From contig NC_056738.1 of NCBI RefSeq assembly GCF_019279795.1, forward strand, positions 476,055,717 to 476,119,716: a stretch of 64,000 nucleotides of DNA, in the 5' to 3' direction. Shown in pieces: positions 42,331 to 53,439 of the stretch. This DNA comes from Protopterus annectens (taxonomy: Eukaryota; Chordata; Ceratodontiformes; Protopteridae). How positions within the stretch are numbered: the stretch's first letter is position 1; each line of letters opens with the position of its first letter. Position numbers and translations under genes: made by a program. Under the pieces are notes generated by a model. The model was given only the letters and a program-made list of their open reading frames with translations, was not told where the DNA came from and searched no databases.

Positions 42331-43045
42331 AAGCAGTAGTGACAGTACATAGCCGGGTAGCTGTGCTGACATAACAACAGTAAGGAAGCAAGATACCTCA
42401 AACACAGGCAAACATGTGCATAGCAACATATCCCAGACCCAGCAACGGCTCTGTTGCATACACTGGATGGTGTATGATGAAGTGTAATATCCAGAAGCAG
42501 AACCCATGCATTCGGATGTACTACACAATAGCCTCATTGTACATGTCAGTCACACCCATGTATACCCCTGCACCCAAACCTGCTAGCATCCGTGTGCAGC
42601 TATACAACCACACACAATGTGCATACCTGAACTGTGGTAAGATGTTTGTGTTAGGCAATGCCACGCTGGCAAATACGCACTCTACATGTCACCAACCCAC
42701 CGCAGGTACAGATATGTAAATGGCTGCATGTGAATGTGTCAGCAGAATGTGTACATCCGCATGTAGTATGTACCCGCCCAAACCATCTAGGTTTGCATAC
42801 GACACGGTGCACATAACTGTACACATGTGGACAAGTCGGTCGTTGGACCACCGCATCGATGATTATCTTTGCTGTGAAGTCGATCACATATAGCGGAACA
42901 GGTGCCTAACAAACAGGATGTCCTAACAGGGTGCTACAGGCAAAGAAGGGGAAACTGGGACATCACATGTGGAGATTAGCGTAGCTGGACGGACAAATAC
43001 ACACGGTCAAGGTAAAGGACGGAACAACATGCATATGGCCGGATG
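42331..43045. other. Unassigned DNA left of the LTR element
   Basis: No gene or known repeat seen. Rich in ACA/TGT trinucleotides, like the rest of the 41-64 kb part. Confidence 0.45.
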
Positions 43046-43050
43046 GATGT
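43046..43050. repeat. Target-site duplication, left (LTR element)
   Basis: GATGT, identical to 50441-50445, directly outside the TG...CA ends of the two LTRs. Confidence 0.8.
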
Positions 43051-43788
43051 TGTTCGTAAAATATATAGAAACACATATGAAGTTCCAGTTTACACTCAAA
43101 TACTATATAATGTATTGAATTGTACCGCATAATATGGCAGTAGAACTAAGCCTGCATGTAATTGGTGAAGCTAAGCTGTACTGTGATGGAATTCTGAACC
43201 TGGCAGTAAGCAGTACAGCAGGCTCATGTCTGTCATCATTAATTATTTGCTGGGTTACAGAACAATAAATGTATGTACATGCATAACAGCACTCCTTCCC
43301 CAGAGGAGGATGGCCTTGTGAGCTCTATCAAGATAGCAGTACAACTCCCTACCAGAGAGACAAAGCAACGATTAAGAAATTAACTGTCCACTGTATCGTA
43401 ACAGTCTAGGGTCCTTGAAACAGCTACAATCACAAAAGGATACTGTAATGTACAAGGTGCCTTGCAAGGCTGTGTTATTCCCATGAGAAAACAATTTAAA
43501 AGCACGACCCCAGCACCCACGCATGTATAGACTATTGCGGACCATAGTGATGGAAATGCCCTGTGACCGACCACGCCAGTAAGGTGGGCAAAAGCTGATT
43601 GTAAACACTATATAAAGAAACTGCTTACTGTATAGAGTCAGACAAAACTCTCATACTTGGACTGTATATTATTTAGCCTGCCTGTGTACACTACTAAAAC
43701 GTTCTGAACCCGAGCCTCCTGTGTTATCGGCTGTCACTTAGAAAAGCCTACTGATAACTACAGTCTGGTTGTAACAACTTATTTCACA
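43051..43788 (+). repeat. 5' LTR
   Basis: 738 bp, TGTTCG...TTTCACA. It aligns end to end with 49702-50440. A TATATAAAG box lies at 43609-43617. The polyadenylation signal seen in the 3' LTR is mutated here (CTAAAACG). Confidence 0.85.
43609..43617 (+). promoter_or_regulatory. TATA box in 5' LTR
   Basis: TATATAAAG about 170 bases before the LTR end, in the usual U3 position. The 3' LTR equivalent (AGTATACAG) is degraded. Confidence 0.6.
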
Positions 43789-44389
43789 TTGTGATCCTTG
43801 TAATCCGGAATTCCCTTGGTAAGCTACAGGTCAGAGTGCATGGCTGGTTAGACATGTACGCTGGAGAATATGCAGAAATGGTTCTTCTTGAATGAAAAGA
43901 CCTCCGACTGAATTGTTGTGTGTAAAGAGGCTGTTTACTGTCTGATCTGTGGCTGAAAAGCGGAAAACTGGATCCCAAGAAGAAAACGCAGCCTTAAACA
44001 GGAGGCCCAGGTAAGGAGTGTCTGCCTTTTGTGTCTATTGTAGATCAGGGACCAGACTACATTGTGTTTCTGTTAACAGTAGTGATATCGGGTCAAGACC
44101 TACCCACATACTGTTAAATCTGAACATAGGTCAGGGGAACACACAGCAGAGTAAATAGTGATTATAGACACTACAGTGGATACAGGGAAGGAGACACACG
44201 TGTTATGACAGAAGGGTACGAGCAGTCGTGGTAGAGGATATGGGAGATTATTGAAGCAACAGATCATGTGATCCGCTTGACGGGTGACGGAAGAATATGC
44301 AATCGCAGAGAGCACATAATGTGAGTTACGCAGCAAAATGGGGTAATAAATATGACATTGATGGTATATTAGGCAACATATCGTTACTG

Positions 44390-44760
44390 AAACATTGTAA
44401 TCCCTGAAAATTTGATGCATATGTTCCAAGGTAAACACCTGTTCCACCCTGAGAGGGATATGCCCTCTCTGGCCAGCCGTGTCCTGTAAATAAACCGAAC
44501 AATGTCAAATGTCCTGATATCTCAGGACAAACATTTCCCAGATATATATCAAAATGGTAGCATAAAACAGTAAATTTGTATGTGGAACAGCAAAATATAA
44601 TAATAAACAGAATAAGCAACTGAAATGCTACAACAATTGTTCGCCTCCTGGCAAAACGTGAATACCTGTCGATGTACTGGCCGTGGGTATGCATTTTCCA
44701 GGCAAATTACACGCTCAACACTAATGTCCCACATTGTGCATTGGAAAAGGTGGCAGCCCT
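44390..44760. repeat. ~350-bp repeat unit inside the LTR element
   Basis: It shares the order GTGTCCTG, GGTAGCATAAAACA, ACAGAATAAGC, then GGCAAA-GTGAA, then CATTGGAAAAGGTGGC with the units at 41600-42330. It is a mobile or tandem repeat that landed in, or was carried by, the LTR element. Confidence 0.5.
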
Positions 44761-45558
44761 AAGATGTGCAGGCGACAAAACAGCGACAATTGGGTATCCG
44801 GCATGCACATCGGTGGACTGAGGTAGTGTACCGAAGGGGAGAGAACACTACAAATGGCTAAGCATCATACATACACAGAGAAGATCATAATACAGTAGTA
44901 CCGATCGCCCCCCCCCACAACACCCTACCACCGCAGATACCACATGCAGGATATTAAGGGGGAGGGCAGGCTCGTCCCCACACGTTATCCTGTGGCAACA
45001 GAGGTAGCACAACGAACAAATGTAATAGAAGCTATTGAAACCACATCCCCAACACGTAACATACCTAGGGACACCCGAGTAAGAACACAGTACTAAAACA
45101 GAGTGAGGATATCTGTCAATTAATTGAAGTACCGAACCATCATGCAGGACAGGAAGGCCAGGACCCAACCCCAGAAGCGATAGACCGTGGACACCAGAAG
45201 ATATCTGCAAAGTCATAGAGGGAATTCCCCATCCACAAAGTAATCGCTATTCACCATGCAATACCCCTGTATCTCCTGATCGAAACCAAAAGGGGAATGG
45301 CGGATGGTACAGTATGTATAAGCTGTAAATCATGTAAGAATACGTAGGGTAGCGTTGGTGCCAGACCCACACACTATATTCAATGCTATGAACATGCCAC
45401 AGAAGTATCTTACCGTGGTACATATAAGCTATGCTTACTTTGCAATACCTATACATCCACATAGTCCGTATTGCTTTGCTTGTACAGTCAGGGTGACAGA
45501 TACAGCCATACCCGCTATCGCGGGGCTACTGTGAAAGTACAACGATATTCTCACAGGG

Positions 45559-47510
45559 ATGGCCAGCTACATTCCGTGTCAACTCCACCCGGGCCAGTCA
45601 AGCTCCACTTTAATTGATGATATTCTGCTTGCGGCCCCTACCCAGCAGCAATGTAAGGAAGATACAATAGCATTAATGAGATTATCAGCAGAACAGGGAC
45701 ATAAAGTAAGCAAGCATAAATTGCAACTACAGAGAATACAGGTCAATTACCAAGTAGGGTAGAACATCACATGACGATAGGAAGGTAGCAATATAATAAG
45801 CACCCAAGCCAACTAACAAGAAGGGAATGATGTCGTGTCTGGCCCGACTAACACATGTTAAATCTGGATACCAAACAATGCTGTGGAATCCGCTGTATTG
45901 TTTGCCTTAACCTTTAATACACTTATGGCAGCACAACACATAGTACACCGGATTACAGTAGCAGAAACAGTGTTATGCAGACTAGAACGATTGATAGCCT
46001 CAACAGCTGTAGTAGGTCTCGTGAATAATCATAACACATGTTGTCAGACCGTAGATTGTAAGCGGAGATATATGACGACAGTCTTGATGCAACAGCAGGG
46101 AAGTAAGCAACGCTAAATAGCTGACTACTCATTGCAGTTGGACACTGTGGCATGGTCAGTGCCACATTGTGTACAGGCAGTTGTTGTAGCACCCATGGCA
46201 GTACAGGCCCCGGCCGTAATGTTACTAGACCACCCTCTCACTGTGAGAATGTGTCATGCAGTTGCGATCAATCTGCTGCAAGAGAAGATAGAATTCCTGA
46301 CTCGTGCTAGACATTTGTCATGTCTGACCATACCACTGAGTCAACCTCACATGGTGATTGAACGATGTACAACATGAAACCTATCAACGACACGTCTGAC
46401 ACCTGTGTATGGCACACCACACAGTTGCCTATACGATATGGATTAAATAACTACACACAGACATGATAACACTGGTATACCCTTAGATGATGCAGAGGTG
46501 ACAGTTAATGTGTACGGATCATGTAGACAGAGTCCTACAGGAATGAATGAAGTAGTTTATGCAGTAGTTATTGATAATGACATTGTAGACGGCCAAACCC
46601 TGCAGCATAACGTGTCTGCTCAAGCAGCAGAATAGATAGCTTTAACACGTGCTTGTACTGTAGCGGAAAATGATGTGTGGACATATGTCCCAATAGTCAT
46701 TCTGTTGTCTGTGCAGTGCATGTTTATGAGCAGCAGTGGAAGAATAGGGAAATGATAACATCCACCGGTAAATCGATTAATCATGCGCATACGTAACCTG
46801 AATGCATTAGACTACATGCAGTTACCCACTGAAGTAGGTAATTGTAAATGTGCAGGGCATAGAAAGCAACAGGATAACAGTAGGAAAGTTGAGGCATGAG
46901 CTCATGCACCTGCAAAACAAGCAGCGCCACAGTTGGAAAGTGTCTGTGTGAATGAGGAATGACAAACCTCAGACTGTTTAGATGTAGAAACTGTACAAAC
47001 AATGCAAACAGCAACTACGAAAGCAGAAAAGCCGACGTGGTTATGACGAGGAGCAATCCTTGAACACGGACTGCACATATCCACAGTGATAAAGCCAATA
47101 TTAACGCCTAATATATTCAGATATGCGGCTTTGTGGAGCCATGGGTAGAGACATGTCTCAACAGGGGATGGTACATTTGGTTAACAGAATACCCCTAACA
47201 TACGGAATTACGAACCACATACAAACCTCATGAGCAGCGTGTCACGCTTGCGTGAGATATCATGCACAGGGAGTATTTAAACCGAAGGGAGTGAGTTTAC
47301 CTACACCACCCTAACCGCTCCGCACTATCTGTATGGAATTCATACATCTGCATAAATGTGAAGGGAACAAATACTGTTTAGCGATTACACATATATATAA
47401 TCAAAATGGGTAGAAGCATTCCCAACCAGTAATCCGGATGCAGCAGCAGTGGCAAAGGTGCCAGTAAAATTAAGTATCCCTAGATCTGGCATGCTGTAAA
47501 GAAGCTACAG
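45559..47510 (+). pseudogene. Retroviral pol remnant: RT, RNase H, integrase
   Basis: This is the remains of the polymerase that would copy viral RNA and integrate it. An RT segment is open at 45559-45762 and carries the catalytic-box residues LIDDILLAAPTQ (LIDD at 45610-45621; the usual aromatic residue is Leu here). RNase H similarity runs from about 46503 to 46680 and is interrupted by TAG near 46632. Integrase follows: a CHAC zinc-type pair near 47235-47250, then the core start near 47330-47430, with stops before and after. There the position of the first catalytic Asp reads Glu. Fragments between these are unreadable. The order is that of a retrovirus or related LTR element. It is non-functional. 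Confidence 0.78.
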
Positions 47511-47549
47511 TGACAATAGAACACATGTAGTTAACCAGACAATCACGCT

Positions 47550-49500
47550 ACCTGGGGATTACTTCAGATACCATGAATGTCAATTGCATGTACAACCCAC
47601 ACTCAGCACGACTGCTGCCGCCGGAGAGTGGGATGCCGGGGAATGAGTAGAGGAGTTTGGTGGGTGACATCCAGACGAAGTTACATGAGCTGTCTACCTC
47701 TAGCATTGCTGAGCATGACAACAGTTCCAAATGTAAAGTGCTGCACCCACTTCAAGTAGTATGTGGAATGGCATATCATGTGCCAGAGTGGAAAGCTGTC
47801 ATGCCTGCAGAGCCGGAGGTCGATGACTCAGTAGTAGGTGACATGAGAGGATTGTTAACTAGTAACAGTGTTCTTCAGTTAAAGTCTGTTACAGATAAGA
47901 GCAAACGAAGACGGAAGCATAGCTGACACCAGTATCCTGTGTGTATGTCACTGTTATCCAAAGAACATTATTGCCAAGTGGACAGTGCGAATGTCTGTAC
48001 CGGTACTGTTGGCAACGCCACCGCAGTAAAGTTTGCAGAGAGGTCGCCCTGGGTCCACCTCACATTTCTCAAACTGGTAAAGGATATCAAGTCTGATTGA
48101 CATCTTGTAGCTGATATACCAAAGAGCCCGAATCACCCGGCTAAGACTGTATAACAATACAAAGCAACCCCAAAGACATTTATGTTTGCTGTCCTAATGA
48201 TTATACACCTATTAACCATGTTTGTGTTTACGCTACAATTTCCGGACCTTACCTGCATATAACTACACGGATACAAATACTGATACGTGATGAACTGGCC
48301 ACAGAGTGTCTTCCACACTTCAACAGATACCTAGACATGATGCGGTGCATATAGAGACTAGGAACACATTAAATTGCTGTGTTTGTACTGCCATACCTAC
48401 ATCATATGGAGGACTTCCGATGCATGTTGTCCCTCGGGATAGATTGAGACTTGTGAATATCTACACTTTGATACAGGTTCTGTGAGATCACAGGACAACG
48501 TGGCAATGTACTTACCTGTTACACAAAAAGGAATTGTATGTTATCATAAACATGGTACAGTTTCAGTTGGTGGGAGTATTTGTAACATAACTGTGTCTTA
48601 CTTAATGTCATATAACAGCCAAAGATCACAGTACTACTTGTAGCACCATTCCTAATTTGTATTGAAACATCATGAGAACAATGTTGAAGGATGTGCAGAA
48701 ACATCCTGAATTGTATAAACAGTCCTCTGTTAGAGACAGGAATTTGTTACATGCAGAGGTAACCCGCATCAGTAATAAAGTAGAATATAGTAATGTTGTT
48801 TGTGGGAAATAAGCATAGCAATGGTTACCTGGGAATTGGTCCGCAGTTGTTATTTGGGTTATCTGGCTCCAGTCACATGACATACTGTACAATTGCCTGT
48901 GGGTGCTAAACTAACTATAACACATATAGCTCAAAGAACTGGGAACACAGTCGAGAAACCTACTAATCCAGTGGGTGAAATGGAAGCTGTTCTGACATGT
49001 CAGTCCTCTGCAAGAGATAAAGGAATACCGATTCATATGGACTTCAGTGACAGCGCCACAACATGGGCTGGAACACCCCAGCTTCTGGAGTAGTGAAATC
49101 AATCAGGAACAGAGGAAGTTATCAAAACTGTCGGAGGAAGGATGAATGTGACTTCACGCCCTGAACATGTGACTGATGAACTGGATGCAATGAGAACTGT
49201 TGTGTCACAAAATGTAATAGTGCACGACTGCACCGTGGCGCTGAGAATTGGTACGCGGCGCTTACTGAAGAAGATCGCTGTGTCCAACTACCACATGAAG
49301 AGACCAAAAGCAACGCCCACCTACAGGTAATATAGCAGGTGTCATCCATGGCGGAACCAGGCCCAAACCCACTGCGCAACCATTTCCACAAACCATTGGG
49401 TGGATGGGGTCAGTCATACTGAATATCATGATTGCCATTTGTGTTGTTCTGCTCATATTGGGAGCATGTGTCTAGTGCGGATACTGTGCATGTAAGTATT
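47550..49500 (+). pseudogene. Env-like region with C-terminal membrane anchor, decayed
   Basis: It lies between integrase and the 3' LTR, where env sits in retroviruses. Most of it has no recognisable reading frame. Open pieces such as 47657-47926 and 48893-49093 carry no motif I can name. The clearest sign is a run of about 20 hydrophobic residues (Ile, Val, Leu, Ala) encoded at about 49411-49473, followed by a TAG and a short Cys-rich tail. That is the arrangement of an envelope transmembrane anchor and cytoplasmic end. Assignment rests on position plus this anchor and is therefore moderate. Confidence 0.5.
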
Positions 49501-49686
49501 AGTCAGGACTCTGGCAACATACCTGTACCCGAGACTATGTATCAAGACCTGTAGTGGTATTTGTCAATAGAAAATGCAATCCTACTTGCAATGTACATCA
49601 AATTACTTGCCTAGTTAAACGCTCCACAGAGGAAGACGCCAGGAATGAAATAATGTTGTATATGTCTCTGGATAGAGTAGAAGCAA

Positions 49687-49701
49687 TCAAAGGAGGGAGA
49701 A
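49687..49701 (+). other. Polypurine tract
   Basis: A purine-rich run (AAAGGAGGGAGAA) ends directly at the TG that opens the 3' LTR, as needed for plus-strand priming in retroviral replication. Confidence 0.7.
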
Positions 49702-50440
49702 TGTTAGCAAAATACATATTTAAACATAATATGACGTGCAACTTTAGAAGCTAATAGTGTATAATGCATATTATTCTACCTGACAATATAGCAGTACAGC
49801 TTCTCATGCATGTAATTGCTTGTAGTGTAGCTGCAGTGTGATTGAACCCTAACCCTAGCAGTAACCAGTGCAGCAGGTGTATGTCAGTCAGCATTAGTCA
49901 TCTGCTCGGTTAGAGAATAATACATGTATGTACAGGTATATCTGTCATCCTTCTACTGAGGAGGATAGGCTTGTGAGCTGTAACACAGAGTACAGCTGCT
50001 CAGCAGAGAGACACAGGAACCTAGTAGGACACGGAGTGAGGACTGAATATGAACAGTGTTGGAACCGTGTCAGAGCAGAACTTACCAAAGTACAGTCTAA
50101 CTGAATATGTGGCTTGCAAGGTTGGGCTATCCTCATGGGAAAACATGTAATAAGCATTACCTGAGCACTGTTGTAGGAATACAATGTTCTGTACTCTAGC
50201 AATGTAAATGCCTTGTGACTGACAACATCATTAATGTGTGCAAAGGATGATAGTATACAGAATGCTCATACAGATGTAACATGTATAGAGTTGAACAAAT
50301 GTCTAAACTTTGACTGCATACTCCTTTGCCTCCTGCTGCACAGTAATAAAATGTTATTAATCCCAGCTTCCTGTGTTAATGAGTGTCATGTTGAAAATAC
50401 GAATGAGTGTTACAGTTTGATTTAAAAGACTTAATTGACA
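49702..50440 (+). repeat. 3' LTR
   Basis: 739 bp, TGTTAG...ATTGACA. It pairs with 43051-43788. AATAAA lies at 50345-50350, the expected R-region polyadenylation signal. Confidence 0.85.
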
Positions 50441-50445
50441 GATGT
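50441..50445. repeat. Target-site duplication, right (LTR element)
   Basis: GATGT, identical to 43046-43050. Confidence 0.8.
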
Positions 50446-51034
50446 TTACGGTCTAGCATTGGAATAGGTCAAGACAAACATCACAATGTCCATGTGTACC
50501 ACATACACACAGCCAGTAACACGCAGTAGTAGTGCATGAAGGCATACACGACTGTGGGAATAGTACAGGACATATGGCACGTGCCAAGTGCAGATGCATG
50601 ACACAAACACCAGGATGGGTGTCCCTGCAAAGAGGAACATGTGCCAACTACACCTCCCACAGATGTACTGGCAATAAAAACACATGGCAAACACACAGAC
50701 ACACTACTGTCCAACACATGACTGCAACGGAGCCTGGTCAAACACCAACATGAAGCATGCACAAACAGGGACTTGAGTAATGTTTGCCTTAACACCCGGC
50801 CATAGGCCAAAGAAGAATAGAATGGACATATGCATGTAATGCTGTGAAGGATGTGTGGTAGTCCTCAGTATCACAGTGTTAGGGACACAGATACACTGTC
50901 ATCAACTGTGACGATGTGCAACGCACACAGCATACCTGCATGTAATACAGAGGACAATCATGTGCCACAGAAATATACAGTGGCGAAAGACTATAGTGGA
51001 TAGACAATTGTACATGTGACAAACTATGAATATA
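50446..51034. other. Unassigned DNA
   Basis: No known gene or repeat. Open frames on both strands lack motifs. Rich in ACA/TGT. Confidence 0.45.
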
Positions 51035-53300
51035 GGTTCACACGTCCATAGGTACAGGGTAGGCCATCGTCCCAGGCCCAGCCATAATACTACACCATAG
51101 TTAGGATGACTTTGCCAACCTTCTGTGCCTCAGATGAAATACCCATGATATTGCTGTATCTCCGACAAGCAGTGATAATGATGTAATCCCTGGCCTATAC
51201 CTGCAATTCTCCATCCAATGGACAACATAGCTGCGAACAAGGCTAGGAAGGATGTCTGTCTCACATGTACTGTGATGTAGATCCACAGCATAATGATTGT
51301 CTGGGTGATATATGTGTCACCCAAACACATCCCATGAATGACCGTGGACAAGGTAAATGTCACCTGCCCTAGTGATTCTGAGGGATGCGGATACAGTAGG
51401 TGAAGCATACACATGACATATGGGTTGACATGGCCTTGTATGTCAGGCACAGGTCAACACCAAACAGCAGGTATGTGACATGATGTGGCAGGGTCCTACA
51501 TGTGGGGCAGCATTACACAAAATGGTGTCATCCTGCATCTGTACAACGATCAACCTATGTGGGCTTCCCAGCTGCTGTAGGTGTATGGTCAGATACAGTC
51601 TGAATGGGGCAACGTAGTAGATCATAGGTGTAACACGAATGGGTACAAGGGAACAATGACCTAGCCTGATGTAGATGTGAATCCCTGCACCAACAGGTGG
51701 GCAATGTAGAAGACCCACACAACCACGATAGCAACGTGTGTGGAATGAATGGTGACCGTCCAACACTGTCCCCTGATTCCTGGTAAACACCCCTGTGCTG
51801 AGTGGACAGCCACCTATATGCTGGACAGGGTGACCTAGTACTTCTCCACAGGTATGATGTTGCATGACGTTGCATTTAGCTGTGGGACATGTCCCTGACA
51901 GCAGATATGCATACCTGGGAGGCCCCTTCAAGGATATCTGTGTCAGATGTCTGTCCCACTATGGCACCTGTTTTGCAGTCATCTACAAACACTGTTGCCC
52001 ATAGCACCCCTGTGTGTGCCTGTACCATGAAGATGTAGGTGTATGACAGGAGTGCACACATGGAAGGGCCCCATGGGACACCACTTCTGACAGGCAGTAG
52101 GTCTGATATGCTGCCAGCAACTATGACCGTGTGGGTTGTGTCACATAGACAGTTTACAACACATTCTGTGATGTGCGTGTTCACATCCCAGCCAATGGGT
52201 TTATCAACGATACCTGAGGGGGGTAATGTGATGAAGGGCTTTGCCAGGTTGAGGTAGGCTGTATGGACTGCAACACCCCCATCAGTGGCCTCGGCGACTG
52301 TCCTGAAAATGTCAACCATGCTTTAAAGGCATGAACCGCCCATGAACAAGACAAACCGTGTGTGAGGCAAAGTAAGTATGTCCCCTATGCAGTCATGTAC
52401 GAGCCACAGTATGATCCCTCCCCATGTCTTTGCAGATAGGTCTCCTCAGGGTAATGGGACAGTAATAACCAGCCTCAGTGGAGGTATTGGCCTTCTGACG
52501 TGGGACTACAGCTGCCATGTGACACAACCTGGGTACCCTACCTGAGGTGAGGCTACAAAGAAATAGCTGTCCTAACTGTGGGTCTAATTCATAACCGAGA
52601 TAGTGGAGTACACAGCAGGGTCACCAGCTGGTCTCATCGATGCTATGTCCACTACCCTGGAGAGAGCATGTCCCACCTGTGTGTCACAGAACATTAGGTG
52701 ACCACAAACCAGTGGTACACACATCTCCTCATGTGTGGGGAGGGTGTGGAGATGTCCTCACTGGACTTGTCAGCCTGTATGTTGGCAATGTGTGTATGTT
52801 GAGTAAACCCCACCTCTATGTGAACCCAGTCAGAGCATATGTGGGACTGAGCTCCCAGGTGTCCAGCATAGCAACTGAAGGTGGTATGATTGTTAGCCAG
52901 GTCCATGTAGGTATATCTGTGGAATGTGCCCTGGACTATTTCATGACAGTGTGTAAGTCTACACATATGATGACCAAGGGTGTCACACCTCACAAGGTGT
53001 CTGCTCCACCTTGTAGTAGCCACCTCCTCGTGTTGTACATTTTGTGTATGGCTGGGGTACACCACACTGGATGCTTGGCATTGGTACAGTGAACCACAGT
53101 TGGGTAAGTGAATGACTGGCTCATGCAGTCCTGTAGGTACTGGTAGATGGCAATGTGATTTATGCAGTGGCTGCTGTACCATTGACCACTGGCTCAGGGT
53201 CCTTAAAGGAGACCACAGTACCGCGCAGTATTGTGTAGTCTGCCTCTGAGCAAGCAATGTGTATGGTAACTGGCAACACTCACAGCAACGGATGCCAAAA
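51035..53300 (-). mobile_element. CR1-type retrotransposon, copy 7 (very diverged)
   Basis: This minus-strand copy is alignable to copy 6 along its whole length, from the tail (ATAGGTTCACACGTCCATAGG) through ORF2 to the linker (about 53300). The landmarks are on the plus strand: CTGTCTCACATGTACTGTGAT (51255), GATATCTGTGTCAGATGT (51935), GGGACACCACTTCTGACAGGC (52075), GAGGTAGGCTGTATGGACTG (52252) and GTACACAGC (52609). Homopolymer runs present in copy 6 are replaced by mixed bases of about the same length. Confidence 0.82.
51150..53300 (-). pseudogene. CR1 copy 7 ORF2 remnant
   Basis: No intact frame longer than about 150 codons survives. The clearest protein-level piece (52319-51876) reads VHTAYLNLAKPFITLPPSGIVDKP, then SGVPWGPSMCALLSYTYIFMVQAHTG, then the catalytic box as FVDDCKTGAIVGQTSDTDIL. 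The two aspartates remain although the Ala is now Val. Other blocks are shifted between frames. This matches copies 4 and 6 in order but with a very high substitution load. Confidence 0.8.
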
Positions 53301-53439
53301 GCAGAAGCCAATGTCCAAATAACATAGATCAACTTCTGCATGACAATATGTGTTATCATACATGTATTGACATGTGTCTGCCAATTACAATTGGAAATGG
53401 CCGGTAAGACTGGCCTAAAGTTCCCATGATGTACACAGT

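Larger units (their letters stand above)
43051..50440 (+). mobile_element. Endogenous retrovirus-like LTR element (7.4 kb, inactive)
   Basis: Paired LTRs (43051-43788 and 49702-50440) begin TGTT and end ACA, are flanked by GATGT duplications, and enclose 5.9 kb. A purine-rich tract (AAAGGAGGGAGAA) directly precedes the 3' LTR. The interior shows, in order, RT, RNase H, integrase and an env-like membrane anchor, all broken by stops and frameshifts. Only about 1.8 kb separates the 5' LTR from the RT motif, so gag and protease are largely deleted or unrecognisable. A ~350-bp repeat lies in that part. The LTRs are roughly two-thirds identical by eye, so this is an old copy. The pol order and env remnant suggest a gamma/epsilon-like relative, which is inference. 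Confidence 0.82.

Noticed and set aside
41089-42537. Cys-rich or hydrophobic open frames (152 and 232 codons, minus strand) as membrane-protein genes
   Set aside because: They fall in the repeat-rich, run-poor compartment and overlap ~350-bp repeat units. No known domain, splice pattern or conserved start.
49853-49866. Telomere-like CCCTAACCCTA string
   Set aside because: Only about two units, inside the 3' LTR. The 5' LTR has no such sequence, so it is a chance string.
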